20,158 bases of DNA, from assembly GCA_043818095.1 (NCBI GenBank), contig JBDRGD010000139.1, forward strand, positions 1 to 20,158, written 5' to 3'. The stretch comes from JBDRGD01 sp043818095 (GTDB lineage: Bacteria; Chloroflexota; Dehalococcoidia; Dehalococcoidales; RBG-16-60-22). Shown one piece after another: positions 1 through 7,503 of this stretch; the first letter of the stretch is position 1; each line of letters opens with the position of its first letter. The position numbers and the translations under genes were made by a program. The notes beneath the pieces were generated by a model. It was not told the origin of the DNA. It was given only the letters and a program-made list of their open reading frames with translations, and did not search any database.

Positions 1-87
1 GGGGGCGGCCGGGGGTGCGGGGGCGGGCGCGGGCGCGGGCGCCGGTGACGGGGCGGGCGCAGGTGCCGGGGCGAGCGCGGGCGCGGG
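1..87 (-). repeat. Pro-Ala low-complexity linker coding repeat
   Basis: GC-rich imperfect repeat of CCN-GCN codons encoding the flexible linker after the lipidated cysteine of the left-edge lipoprotein. Similar tracts occur in the two DctP genes at 5641-5700 and 15729-15785. Confidence 0.7.
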
Positions 88-177
88 CTGACTGCAGGCC
101 GCCAGTAACGGCAGGGCTATCAGCAGGAGCCCGGCAAGCGCGATAACCACGGGTATCAGGTATTTTTTCTTTGACAT
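1..177 (-). CDS. Lipoprotein N-terminus, probable substrate-binding protein (partial)
   Basis: Only the first 59 codons lie in the window; the gene runs off the left edge. The start is ATG at 177-175, preceded by an ideal AGGAGG (184-189) six bases upstream. The protein opens with a basic tip (MSKKK), a hydrophobic helix (residues 6-27) and a lipobox ending LLAAC, so Cys28 should be lipidated and the protein exported and membrane-anchored. From residue 31 the chain is a Pro-Ala linker. Both TRAP DctP proteins in this window start the same way, so a solute-binding protein is the best guess. The binding domain is not visible, and an ABC-type binding protein or another lipoprotein is equally possible. 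It has its own promoter and a leader of about 195 bases, so it is transcribed separately from the PreA-like genes upstream. Confidence 0.8.
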   Translation of the reverse strand, partial: MSKKKYLIPVVIALAGLLLIALPLLAACSQPAPALAPAPAPAPSPAPAPAPAPAPPAAP

Positions 178-380
178 TGTGGTCCTCCTTTACGCTAACG
201 GCGCGGCTCGTATGCTGTCTCCGGGGTCAGCCGCGTCCCTTCAAATCCCCGGTCTATATTTCACCGCCGGTTTTCCCGGCACTTATGTACTAATTTAGAA
301 CTTCACCGCCTCCCCTCTTCCGTAATTCATGCGCTTTCGTCCGTTAAAGGACGTATCGTGTTCAGGCAGATTTAATGCCT

Positions 381-409
381 AGTATACTACTCGCCCTGAA
401 AAGTGTCAA
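381..409 (-). promoter_or_regulatory. Sigma70-type promoter of the left-edge lipoprotein
   Basis: Reading the minus strand, TTGACA (409-404) is separated by exactly 17 bases from TATACT (386-381). That is a perfect -35 and a 5/6 -10. Transcription should start near 374, giving a leader of about 195 bases before the ATG at 177. A short inverted repeat, GTGTC-AA-GACAC (403-414), overlaps the -35 box and could be a repressor site. The promoter begins 20 bases beyond the stop of the gene at 430-1806. Confidence 0.75.
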
Positions 410-429
410 GACACGCGCGTATCTGAGCA

Positions 430-1806
430 TCATTCTCTAAGCACCAGTGTCAGGGCGTCGGAAGGGCAGGCGACGGTGCAGCCGCCGCAGCCGGCGCAGC
501 GCTCCACATTTACCTTGATTTTGCCTTTTTCCGCGTAGAGCGCCGTGCAGACGTTATCGACGCAGCGCCCGCAGCGGGTGCACTTTTCCTCGTCCAGGGA
601 GATGACCGTCCCGCCCTGCAGGAAGTCTACGTCTTCCTGGTACTTGATGTGCGGCTGCGCCATCCCGATGAACTCGGAAACGTTCTTATAGCCCTGCTCC
701 GCCATGAACTTCTTCATAAAGCCGCTGCTGCGCCGGATGAGGCTCCGGCCCTGCTCGATGACGCCGGTGCAGAGCTGGGTCAGCCCGGCGCCGAGCATCA
801 TCACCTCCACGCAGTGCTTCGGCATCACCAGGCCGCCCGCCGCGGCGATGTCAATGCCGGGGACGAAGCGGGCGATGGCGGCGACGTCACGGTAGCAGAG
901 CATGCGCAGCCAGGACCCGGAGGTGGTGCAGAAGGGATTGCCGTCGGCGAAGGGCCAGAGGGGCCTGCCCCCGCGGTAAATATCGGGCGGGGCGATGCCG
1001 ACGAGCCCGTTCACCACCTGGATGTATTTCGCTCCGGCGTCCCGTATTCTTCTTGCCAGCTCGACGATGCGGGGGAAGCCGGTCTCCGCGGAGCATTTCA
1101 CCCCGATGGGGATATTGACGGAGCGGACGACTTCCCGCGTGATGTTCTCAATCATGGAGGGGTCGTTATCGCCGACGAGGACGCCCATGGTGCGGGCGGG
1201 GAAGCGTTTCTCGAAGAAGTCCTCGATGCCGCCGCGCTGGGCGCAGGGCTGGGGGCAGCCGAAGTTTAGCTCCACCATGTCCGCGCCGAGCGACTCGTAC
1301 ATCTTCGCGCCGTCGACGTAGGCGTCCGGCATGTCGGCTATCCCGGAGATGCCGACAATCAGGGGCACGTCCGCGGGTTTTTCCCGGCGCATGACCTCGA
1401 TGAGCTTGGCCTTGGCGGGGTGAATCGCGCGCATCTGTTCCCCGCCGATCCAGAAGGGGGTATTGATGAAATACATCCCCTCGGCGCCGTAGGGGGCGGT
1501 ATCGCAGCCTGCCCGCATCGCCCGCTGGGCGCGGGGGGCATTGGGGTGCGCTTCTTCCGGGCGGCAGACCTCGTGGGCGCGGCGTATCGTTTCTTCCGTG
1601 GCGTAGCCCGCCATGACGTAAACGTAGCCGGCGCCGGCCTTGATGTGCTTCAGGAGGATATCGGCATTGGTCCTCACGTAGGCGTCCAGGTTCGCCGGCG
1701 GGTCACAGCCGAAGGTGTTATCGATGGCCGCTACCCCGATGGGCGAGCGGAATTCCACCCCGGCGAAGGTAACCTTTAGACCGGGGGCAGCAGCTTTCGT
1801 CGTCAT
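430..1806 (-). CDS. PreA/dihydroorotate dehydrogenase-like flavoprotein with C-terminal ferredoxin domain (paralog 2)
   Basis: 458 residues. Residues 10-380 match an FMN-binding TIM barrel of the dihydroorotate/dihydropyrimidine dehydrogenase type, with ELNFGCP (179-185), IPIGVK (232-237) and a C-terminal phosphate-binding GG (IDIAAAGGLV, 319-328). Residues 405-455 form a two-cluster 4Fe-4S ferredoxin: Cys409/412/415/420 (CX2CX2CX4C) and Cys437/440/443/447 followed by Pro. This resembles the PreA subunit of NAD-dependent dihydropyrimidine dehydrogenase, but no PreT partner is present. By my alignment, the position of the catalytic Cys of dihydropyrimidine dehydrogenase (in GLACGQ) is Val211 here, so the substrate is uncertain. 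The ATG at 1806 has AAAGGAG upstream. It lies 40 bases behind its 458-residue paralog, probably in the same transcript. It is a cytoplasmic redox enzyme of unknown substrate. Confidence 0.85.
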   Translation of the reverse strand: MTTKAAAPGLKVTFAGVEFRSPIGVAAIDNTFGCDPPANLDAYVRTNADILLKHIKAGAGYVYVMAGYATEETIRRAHEVCRPEEAHPNAPRAQRAMRAGCDTAPYGAEGMYFINTPFWIGGEQMRAIHPAKAKLIEVMRREKPADVPLIVGISGIADMPDAYVDGAKMYESLGADMVELNFGCPQPCAQRGGIEDFFEKRFPARTMGVLVGDNDPSMIENITREVVRSVNIPIGVKCSAETGFPRIVELARRIRDAGAKYIQVVNGLVGIAPPDIYRGGRPLWPFADGNPFCTTSGSWLRMLCYRDVAAIARFVPGIDIAAAGGLVMPKHCVEVMMLGAGLTQLCTGVIEQGRSLIRRSSGFMKKFMAEQGYKNVSEFIGMAQPHIKYQEDVDFLQGGTVISLDEEKCTRCGRCVDNVCTALYAEKGKIKVNVERCAGCGGCTVACPSDALTLVLRE

Positions 1807-1846
1807 GTCAGCTTTCTCCTTTCGCGGTCTTCTCCGGACAGCAGTG

Positions 1847-3223
1847 TCAGTCCCGGAGTGTCAGCTTCAGGGCACCGGGCTGGCAGGTAACGGTACAGCC
1901 GCCGCAGCCGGTGCATTTCTCCTTCTTAATCTTTATCTGGCCTTTTTCCGCGTAGAGCGCGGCGCAGATGGTGTCGACGCAGTTGCCGCAGCGGGTGCAT
2001 TTGCTTTCATCCAGGGAGATGACCACCTTCCCCGGCATCAGGTCCACGTCTTCCTGGTACTTGATGTATTGCTGACCCTGCCCGATGAAGTCGGAAACAC
2101 TGTCGTAGCCCTGCTCTGCCATATACTTCCCCATGAAGCTAACGGTGCGCCGGATAAGGCTGCGGCCCTGCTCGATGACGCCGGTGCAGAGCTGCGCCAG
2201 GCTGGCGCCGAGCATCATCACTTCCACGCACTGTTCCGGGGTGACCAGCCCGCCGGAGGCGGCGATATCGATTCCCGGGACGAAGCGGCCGACGGCGGCG
2301 ACGTTGCGGTAGGTGAGCATGCGCATCCAGGAGCCGCAAGCGAGGGCGAAGAAATTGCCGTCGGCGAACTGCCAGGGGGACTTGCCGCGGTGGTAGATGT
2401 CCGGGGCGGGGATGCTGATGCCGGCGTTGGTCAGCTGGACGAATTTCGCGCCGGCGTCCCGGGCGGCTTTCACCGTGCCCACGATGCGCGGGAAACCGGT
2501 CTCCGCGGTCAACTTCACCCCCACGGGTATCGAGACTTCCTTGACCACCCTCCGGGTGATTTCCGCGACGATATCCGGGTGCTCCCCGAGGAGCGCTCCC
2601 TGGAAGCGCGGGGGAAACCTCTTCTGGAAGAAGTCTTCCACCGCGCCGCGCATGCCCGGCGTGGAAGGGCAGGAGAAATTAAGCTCGATGATGTCCGCGC
2701 CGAGCTCTTCCCAGCGCTTTGCGCCGTCGATATAGCTCTCCGGCACGTCCCCGATGCCGATGGTGTTAGCGATAATCGGGGTGTGCTCCGGGCGTTTTTC
2801 CAGGAGAATCGCCATGATTTTTTCTTTCACCGGCGCCGTCATCTTCAGAAAGTCCGTGTCCACCCAGAAGGGGCCGACGTGGAAATAGATGCCCTCCACA
2901 CCGTAAGGCTCCTGTGCCGTCACGGATTTCAGAACGCGGAAGCTGCGGGACTTGTTGAAGTGGGGCTCCTCGAAGCGGCACTTCTCCCGGATGATGCGGA
3001 GGGTGGCATCGCTGATGAAAGAGCCGCCGATGGCGATAAAGCCGGCGCCGGCTTTCACGTGTTTGAGCAGGACGTCCGCGTTGATTTCCGCGTTTCCCTG
3101 GGGATCGCCTATCTTATCCCGGCCGAAATGGGTGCCGAGGGCCGCCACCCCCACGGGGGAGCGGAAGGGGACCCCCGCCATGGTCAACTCCAGGCCCGGC
3201 AAAGCTTTCTGCTGAACAACCAC
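1847..3223 (-). CDS. PreA/dihydroorotate dehydrogenase-like flavoprotein with C-terminal ferredoxin domain (paralog 1)
   Basis: 458 residues, the same length and layout as the downstream paralog. It has an FMN barrel with ELNFSCP (180-186), IPVGVK (232-237) and IDIAASGGLV (319-328), then 4Fe-4S motifs at Cys409/412/415/420 and Cys437/440/443/447. The last cluster ends CQP rather than CP. Across residues 311-359 the two paralogs are identical at 41 of 49 positions by hand count, so this is a tandem duplication. The start is GTG at 3223-3221, chosen because AAGGAGG (3229-3235) lies five bases upstream. Leu212 takes the place of the dihydropyrimidine dehydrogenase catalytic Cys in my alignment. 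First gene of a two-gene unit driven from the promoter at 3291-3319. The two PreA-like proteins could form a heteromer with each other or use an electron-transfer partner encoded elsewhere. Confidence 0.85.
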   Translation of the reverse strand: MVVQQKALPGLELTMAGVPFRSPVGVAALGTHFGRDKIGDPQGNAEINADVLLKHVKAGAGFIAIGGSFISDATLRIIREKCRFEEPHFNKSRSFRVLKSVTAQEPYGVEGIYFHVGPFWVDTDFLKMTAPVKEKIMAILLEKRPEHTPIIANTIGIGDVPESYIDGAKRWEELGADIIELNFSCPSTPGMRGAVEDFFQKRFPPRFQGALLGEHPDIVAEITRRVVKEVSIPVGVKLTAETGFPRIVGTVKAARDAGAKFVQLTNAGISIPAPDIYHRGKSPWQFADGNFFALACGSWMRMLTYRNVAAVGRFVPGIDIAASGGLVTPEQCVEVMMLGASLAQLCTGVIEQGRSLIRRTVSFMGKYMAEQGYDSVSDFIGQGQQYIKYQEDVDLMPGKVVISLDESKCTRCGNCVDTICAALYAEKGQIKIKKEKCTGCGGCTVTCQPGALKLTLRD

Positions 3224-3290
3224 TTTAGCCTCCTTGCTGGTAGATTACGGGGCTGACCCGGAAGAACCCGGGCGGATGTTTCATTATAAT

Positions 3291-3319
3291 ATTATATATG
3301 TAAGATTATAACACGGCAA
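3291..3319 (-). promoter_or_regulatory. Promoter of the tandem PreA-like genes
   Basis: On the minus strand TTGCCG (3319-3314), a 17-base spacer, then a perfect TATAAT (3296-3291). Predicted start near 3284, about 60 bases before the GTG at 3223. Additional TATAAT hexamers at 3310-3305 and 3288-3283 make the exact start uncertain. Confidence 0.65.
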
Positions 3320-3396
3320 TTTACCGGAGAAAAACCGCGGCGCCGATTTTCCATATTAAATGTGGGGTTATCGTCTGACCTGTCTCCGGGCACGCT

Positions 3397-3425
3397 TTGC
3401 GAACCGGCAGGTTAACTGATATTAT
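3397..3425 (+). promoter_or_regulatory. Candidate promoter of the fused TRAP permease gene
   Basis: TTGCGA (3397-3402), 17-base spacer, TATTAT (3420-3425), about 105 bases upstream of the ATG at 3532. Each box matches consensus at four or five of six positions. The spacing is ideal but the sequence match is moderate. Confidence 0.45.
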
Positions 3426-3531
3426 AGTAATTATTGAATTTATAAAGTAACACGCGGCAACAGCTGCCAGATTCACCACACTTTTCCGTCAGGCGGTTGA
3501 GGGGCGTCACCATTTCCGGAGTTGAGCAGCC

Positions 3532-5418
3532 ATGCGGTTTAGCAAGATTACCCGTCCCCTGAACACTGTTTCGGAAAAAACGAGCCGGGCGGCCAATGCG
3601 CTCGGTCTTTTCATCATCGTCGCCATGATGCTGCTTACCTTTATCAATGTCTTCCTGCGCTATGCTTTCAACGAGCCTATCAAAGGCGCTTATGAGATTA
3701 CCGAGCTCATGATGGCGGCCCTCGTTTTTCTGGGGCTCGGCTATACGGCGCTGCAAAAGGGGCATGTCTCGATTGAGTGGGTGGTCTCCCGCCTGTCGGC
3801 AAGGGCGGGCACGGCCCTCGGCAAGGTCACCCAGGTACTCAGTATCATTTTTCTGGCCCTGATTGCCTGGCAGGGGATTGCCCAGGCACAGGCGGTGCAG
3901 GAGCGGCATACGGTTGCGGGACTGACCAACATCCCCGTGTTTCCCTTCCTCTACGTCCTGGCCTTCGGCGCGGCGGTGATGTGCCTGGTGCTCCTCGCCG
4001 ACCTGCTTAACTACCTGAACGAGCCGGAAAGCAGGAGATGGGAGCCGTGGCTGTGGCTGGTGTCCGCCGTTCTGCTGGGGACGGCGCCGTGGTGGCTGCA
4101 CCGGTTACCGCAGGGTCTCAGCCCGCTGGCTGCCGGCGGTATCGGCGTCGTTTTCCTGTTTATCGCCCTGTTTTCCGGCATACCCATCGGCATCGGCATG
4201 GGGCTGGTCGGCTTCCTGGGCAGCATCTATCTCATCGGGACCAACCCCACCCTGGGTATTCTGAAAGCGGTCCCGTACCGGACGGCGGCCTCTTATACCC
4301 TCAGCGTGGTGCCTCTTTTCGTTCTCATGGGGGCGCTGGCGTCTACCGGCGGCCTGAGCCGTGATATTTACTATGCGGCGTACCGGTGGCTGGGGAGGCT
4401 GCGCGGGGGGCTGGCGATGTCCACCGTGGCCGCTTGTGCCGGCTTCGCGGCGATATGCGGGTCCAGTCCGGCCACCGCGGTAGCCATGGGCACGGTCAGC
4501 CTGCCGGAGATGGAGAGGTATAAATACGACCCCAGCCTGGCTACCGGCAGCGTTGCCGCCGGGGGCACGCTCGGTATCCTGATTCCGCCGAGCCTCGGTT
4601 TTATCCTTTACGGGCTGCTCGCGGAAGAGTCCATCGGCAAGCTCTTTTTAGCCGGGATTTTACCGGGGATATTGCTGGCTTTCCTGTTCATAGTCGCTAT
4701 TTACCTGATGACGCTGCGCAATCCCAAACTGGGGCCGGCGGCGCCGGGGACGACCTTCCGGGAGAAAATGGCGGCTTTCAAGGGCGTCTGGGCGATAACG
4801 CTGCTGTTCGTCGTGGTGATGGGGGGATTTTATTTCGGGGTTTTCAGCCCCACGGAGGCGGGCGGGGTGGGCGCTTTCGGAGCGCTGGTTATCACCCTGA
4901 GCACCCGGCGCCTTAGCTGGAGCAAGTTCGTCGGCGCGGTGGTGGACACCGGAAAAATCACCTCCATGGTCTTCCTGATACTGATTGGCGCCATGATTTT
5001 CGGCTACTTCCTGGCGTATACCCGGCTCCCCTTCGAGCTTGCCGGTTTCGTGACCGGTCTGAACCTGCCGCCGCTGGCGATCCTGACCGCCGTCCTGCTG
5101 GTCTATCTGGCCCTCGGCTGTATCATGGACTCCCTGTCATTGATTATCCTGACCACGCCGATTTTTCTGCCCCTTATCCTGGCGCTTGGCTTCGACCCTA
5201 TCTGGTTCGGCGTTATCTTCGTGATTATCCTGGAGGCGGGGCTGATAACGCCTCCGGTGGGCATGAATGTTTACATCATCAAGGGAGTGGCGAAGGATGT
5301 GCCCATGGAAACGATATTCCGGGGGATACTGCCTTTCCTGGCGGCCATGATATTCTGCATCGTTATCCTGACGGCTTTTCCGCAAATCGCCCTGTTTCTC
5401 CCTAACCTGATGAAGTGA
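3532..5418 (+). CDS. dctQM: TRAP transporter fused small and large permease subunits (DctQM)
   Basis: 628 residues, the sum of a DctQ (about 165) and a DctM (about 425). Residues 1-165 are the four-helix DctQ part (helices near 24-45, 58-75, 100-118, 137-160). Residues 172-190 form an extra linking helix, as in SiaQM-type fusions. Residues 203-626 are the DctM ion-transporter part, with the signatures ICGSSPATA (308-316) and GTLGILIPPS (345-354). TRAP permeases move small organic acids or similar solutes inward using a Na+ or H+ gradient, with an external binding protein. The ATG has a modest GGAG (3518-3521) ten bases upstream. The DctP gene follows 144 bases later on the same strand, so the two form one transporter. 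The substrate cannot be read from the permease. Confidence 0.92.
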   Translation: MRFSKITRPLNTVSEKTSRAANALGLFIIVAMMLLTFINVFLRYAFNEPIKGAYEITELMMAALVFLGLGYTALQKGHVSIEWVVSRLSARAGTALGKVTQVLSIIFLALIAWQGIAQAQAVQERHTVAGLTNIPVFPFLYVLAFGAAVMCLVLLADLLNYLNEPESRRWEPWLWLVSAVLLGTAPWWLHRLPQGLSPLAAGGIGVVFLFIALFSGIPIGIGMGLVGFLGSIYLIGTNPTLGILKAVPYRTAASYTLSVVPLFVLMGALASTGGLSRDIYYAAYRWLGRLRGGLAMSTVAACAGFAAICGSSPATAVAMGTVSLPEMERYKYDPSLATGSVAAGGTLGILIPPSLGFILYGLLAEESIGKLFLAGILPGILLAFLFIVAIYLMTLRNPKLGPAAPGTTFREKMAAFKGVWAITLLFVVVMGGFYFGVFSPTEAGGVGAFGALVITLSTRRLSWSKFVGAVVDTGKITSMVFLILIGAMIFGYFLAYTRLPFELAGFVTGLNLPPLAILTAVLLVYLALGCIMDSLSLIILTTPIFLPLILALGFDPIWFGVIFVIILEAGLITPPVGMNVYIIKGVAKDVPMETIFRGILPFLAAMIFCIVILTAFPQIALFLPNLMK

Positions 5419-5426
5419 CGCGGGGC

Positions 5427-5455
5427 TTTTGTTTTCGGAGGGCGGGGTTTATAAT
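5427..5455 (+). promoter_or_regulatory. Possible internal promoter for dctP
   Basis: A perfect TATAAT (5450-5455) lies in the gap between permease and binding-protein genes, with a weak TTTTGT 17 bases upstream. A separate promoter would give extra binding protein relative to permease. The -35 is poor, so this is tentative. Confidence 0.3.
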
Positions 5456-5501
5456 GCTGTTAAACGTGGATTGATGCTGATACCAGAAAGGGAGGTGGGA
5501 T

Positions 5502-5510
5502 ATGAGGTAA
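5502..5510 (+). other. Possible two-codon leader ORF (ATG-AGG-TAA)
   Basis: GGGAGGT followed after a normal spacer by ATG AGG TAA, in the leader of dctP. A second copy of the same GGGAGGT element 52 bases later serves the real dctP start. It may be chance, a duplicated ribosome binding site, or a ribosome-stalling minimal ORF. Confidence 0.25.
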
Positions 5511-5562
5511 CCGGAACTGGTTAAGGCAAAAGACTAAGTACCGAAATGAGGGAGGTAACGAA

Positions 5563-6651
5563 ATGCGCAAGAACGGACTAGTAATATTACTGGTGAGCCT
5601 CTGTCTGGTGACGCTGTTCGCGGCAGCGTCCTGTGCTCAACCGGCGCCAGCACCCGGTCCGGCACCCGCTCCGGCACCGTCGCCCGCCCCGGCCCCGGCA
5701 TACTCGGTGACGTTGAGCGCGACCACGATACACCCCGAGCCGGGCACCTTCCATGCCGGGGTGATGGCCCCCTGGGCGAAGATGGTCTCGGACAAGAGCG
5801 GGGGACAGATTCAGATTGACACATTCCCCATGGGGACTTTCGCCGCGCTGCCGGATACCTATGACGCGGCGGTGAACGGCCTCGTGGATATCGCGCTGAC
5901 CTACAGCGGATTCAGCCCGGGGCGTTTCCCGAGGGGCACCGTCATGCAGCTGCCCGCGGCCCCTTTCGCCGTTGACGGCCCCGTTTCCAGTGTGGTCCTC
6001 CAGAAGCTTTACGAGGGCGGCTATCTCGGCAATGAGCTCAACGATGTCAAGGTGCTCTGGCTCTTCTCCAACGCGTCGCCCACCAAGATCCATTTCGCCA
6101 AACCGGTAAGCACGATAGGCGACCTTCAGGGTAAGAGAATCAGGGTAGCCGGCGTGGTGCCCACCAAGATGATTGAAGCGGTGAAAGGCGTGCCGATACT
6201 GATGCCCCCGCCGGATGTCTATCCCAGCCTGGAAAAGGGCGTTATCGATGCGGCGCTGTTCCCGTATGAAGCCGCCGTGTCCTACAAGTTCTCCGAGGTG
6301 GCCAAATACCACCTGACAGAGCCGGGCAACGTCGATTATTTCATCGTTGCCATGAACCGGGACAAGTGGAACTCCCTGCCGGGCGAGGCGAAGCGGGTCA
6401 TGGAAGACCTGAGCGGGCAATATGCCGCCCAGTTCACCGGCGAGGTGGAGCTGAAATACGAAAATAAAGCCTACGAAACGCTGAAGGCGGCCGGTGACGA
6501 GTTCATCAGTTTCTCTCCGGCGGACCACCAGGCATGGCGCGCTGCCGCCGCCACGGTATGGGACTGGTGGGTCGGTGACATGCAGTCCAAGGGCATCGAC
6601 GGCAAGGCGATACTGGCTGCCGCGGAGGCCTTTACCAAGGAATATAAATAG
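5563..6651 (+). CDS. dctP: TRAP transporter substrate-binding protein DctP (system 1)
   Basis: 362 residues. An N-terminal lipoprotein signal (hydrophobic 5-20) leads to Cys24 in AAASC. A Pro-Ala linker (27-46) is followed by a DctP binding domain. The segment LQGKRIRV (188-195) aligns with the family signature LKGxKIRV, and Arg194 is the expected carboxylate-binding arginine, which favours an organic-acid ligand. The start is ATG at 5563 with GGAGGT (5551-5556) six bases upstream. It follows the fused DctQM permease and precedes a very strong terminator, so it ends the transport unit. The protein should sit outside the membrane, anchored by lipid. The ligand is unknown; the domain looks only distantly related to the DctP of system 2. 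Confidence 0.92.
   Translation: MRKNGLVILLVSLCLVTLFAAASCAQPAPAPGPAPAPAPSPAPAPAYSVTLSATTIHPEPGTFHAGVMAPWAKMVSDKSGGQIQIDTFPMGTFAALPDTYDAAVNGLVDIALTYSGFSPGRFPRGTVMQLPAAPFAVDGPVSSVVLQKLYEGGYLGNELNDVKVLWLFSNASPTKIHFAKPVSTIGDLQGKRIRVAGVVPTKMIEAVKGVPILMPPPDVYPSLEKGVIDAALFPYEAAVSYKFSEVAKYHLTEPGNVDYFIVAMNRDKWNSLPGEAKRVMEDLSGQYAAQFTGEVELKYENKAYETLKAAGDEFISFSPADHQAWRAAAATVWDWWVGDMQSKGIDGKAILAAAEAFTKEYK
5641..5700 (+). repeat. Pro-Ala linker coding repeat in dctP (system 1)
   Basis: Twenty codons, nearly all Pro or Ala, giving a flexible extracytoplasmic spacer between the lipid anchor and the binding domain. Confidence 0.7.
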
Positions 6652-6663
6652 CGATAACATCGC

Positions 6664-6707
6664 GGGTTTAACCGCTAAAGCGGTAGACCCTGCCCGGTGA
6701 AGCCGGG
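6664..6707 (+). other. Two small hairpins in the dctP 3' region
   Basis: ACCGC-TAAA-GCGGT (6671-6684), enclosed by GGGT (6664-6667) and ACCC (6687-6690), is followed by CCCGG-N5-CCGGG (6693-6707). Both stand immediately before the terminator. They may protect the transcript end or belong to a 3'-derived small RNA. Function unknown. Confidence 0.4.
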
Positions 6708-6720
6708 ATTCTGAAAAGAA

Positions 6721-6758
6721 AAAGTGCCTGCTTCCTCTCCGGAGGGGGCAGGCACTTT
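6721..6758. terminator. Bidirectional intrinsic terminator with UNCG-type tetraloop
   Basis: Seventeen-pair stem (6721-6737 with 6742-6758): an outer eleven pairs are perfect (AAAGTGCCTGC / GCAGGCACTTT) and an inner six include one G-U. The loop is TCCG closed by C-G, a UNCG-family tetraloop. An A-rich flank (6715-6723) and a T-rich flank (6756-6762) let it work in both directions, for dctP (plus) and the DUF2284 gene (minus), which converge here. Confidence 0.85.
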
Positions 6759-6771
6759 ATTTCCTGAAGCT

Positions 6772-7419
6772 TTACTTGATAAAGATGATGCCCACCGATA
6801 TCGCGCAGGGTATCTTCTCCAGGTTATCGAGCAGGGCATACATCTGCCAGCCCACCTTGTTTACCAGGTCCACGACGTCTATCCCCACCGCTTCCATCGC
6901 GGGGCGGGAGAGCAGGGGGAAGCGGCAAATCCTGCTTTCCAGGAACTGGCACTCCAGGCCGGTGCAGAGGGAGTTCCGGCAGGAGCCTCCCCCGAAGCCC
7001 AGCGCCAGGTGATAGCCGTCCTTGTAGGCCTGGCGCTCCACTCCGGTCACGATTTCCGCGTTCAGGCGGTGGTACGGCGGCTTGCCCTTGAATTTGGGGT
7101 CGCCCGTCTTCTTGAGCGCGTAGTCCGCAAATTCCGGGACGTCATATTTAAACAGCAGCGCCCAGGAATACCGGTTCACGGCTTTACGCACCGTGTCCAG
7201 GTCCGGGGCATGGGGCGGACAGTTGGGGGACTGCCCGGCGCGGAGACAACGTGGAGAAAGGCATTTCAGTCGTACCCGCTCGTCAATCTCTACGGCGCTC
7301 GCGGGAATGACGGCGGTATCGGTAGCGCCCAGTTCCCGGGCCAGCTGCCGGTAACGTTCCAGGTCGGCCTGCAAGGTCTTTTCATCCGGTATCCTGTCCA
7401 GAGCCCTCGGTTGCACCAT
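6772..7419 (-). CDS. DUF2284 family predicted metal-binding protein
   Basis: 215 residues. Cysteines occur in two groups: Cys53/58/67 ending in CPPHAP, and Cys147/152/157/165 ending in CRFP, followed by RPAMEAVGIDV (172-182). This matches the cysteine-rich DUF2284 family, thought to bind an iron-sulfur cluster or zinc; the biochemical role is not known. The reading frame is open well upstream, but the start at 7419 is chosen because AGGAGG (7428-7433) is eight bases upstream and because the longer frame would overlap the divergent M24 gene antisense. It is predicted to be cytoplasmic. Its end abuts the bidirectional terminator. The family is common in anaerobes; a link to the neighbouring M24 gene is suggested only by the divergent layout. 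Confidence 0.85.
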   Translation of the reverse strand: MVQPRALDRIPDEKTLQADLERYRQLARELGATDTAVIPASAVEIDERVRLKCLSPRCLRAGQSPNCPPHAPDLDTVRKAVNRYSWALLFKYDVPEFADYALKKTGDPKFKGKPPYHRLNAEIVTGVERQAYKDGYHLALGFGGGSCRNSLCTGLECQFLESRICRFPLLSRPAMEAVGIDVVDLVNKVGWQMYALLDNLEKIPCAISVGIIFIK

Positions 7420-7448
7420 GTCCGTTGCCTCCTGCCCGTCTTTTCCCC

Positions 7449-7478
7449 ATGATACCCCGCCGGCCATACCGTTTTCCA
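7449..7478 (-). promoter_or_regulatory. Weak candidate promoter of the DUF2284 gene
   Basis: On the minus strand TGGAAA (7478-7473), 18-base spacer, TATCAT (7454-7449), leaving only about 25 bases to the ATG at 7419. The -10 is good and the -35 is poor. Confidence 0.35.
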
Positions 7479-7503
7479 GCCGAAACGCCGGCGGTAACCC
7501 GCG

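Larger units (their letters stand above)
3224..3531. other. Divergent intergenic region with AT-rich promoter patch
   Basis: 308 bases between the PreA-like genes (minus) and the TRAP permease (plus). It holds an AT-rich island (3281-3310) with three overlapping TATAAT-like hexamers on the minus strand, a minus promoter (3291-3319), a plus promoter (3397-3425), a GC hairpin in the PreA leader (CCCGG 3257-3261 with CCGGG 3268-3272), and an imperfect palindrome CCATATT-A-AATGTGG at 3351-3365 lying between the two promoters. No small ORF with a convincing ribosome binding site was seen. Confidence 0.5.

Noticed and set aside
1715..3256. Long plus-strand ORF (513 codons) opposite the first PreA-like gene
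   Set aside because: Its His/Arg/Gly/Ala-rich translation is an antisense shadow of a clearly conserved flavoprotein in GC-rich DNA; no ribosome site or recognisable domain.
5641..5700. Pro-Ala tract as a possible tandem-repeat or CRISPR-like element
   Set aside because: The repeats are codon-level and imperfect, lie inside a reading frame and have no spacers.
5587..6660. Minus-strand ORF (357 codons) opposite dctP of system 1
   Set aside because: Antisense shadow of a gene with signal peptide and DctP motifs; it would also lie across the dctP signal region.
6664..6707. Possible tRNA suggested by consecutive hairpins
   Set aside because: No acceptor stem, no TTCGA arm and only two short stems, so it cannot fold as a cloverleaf.
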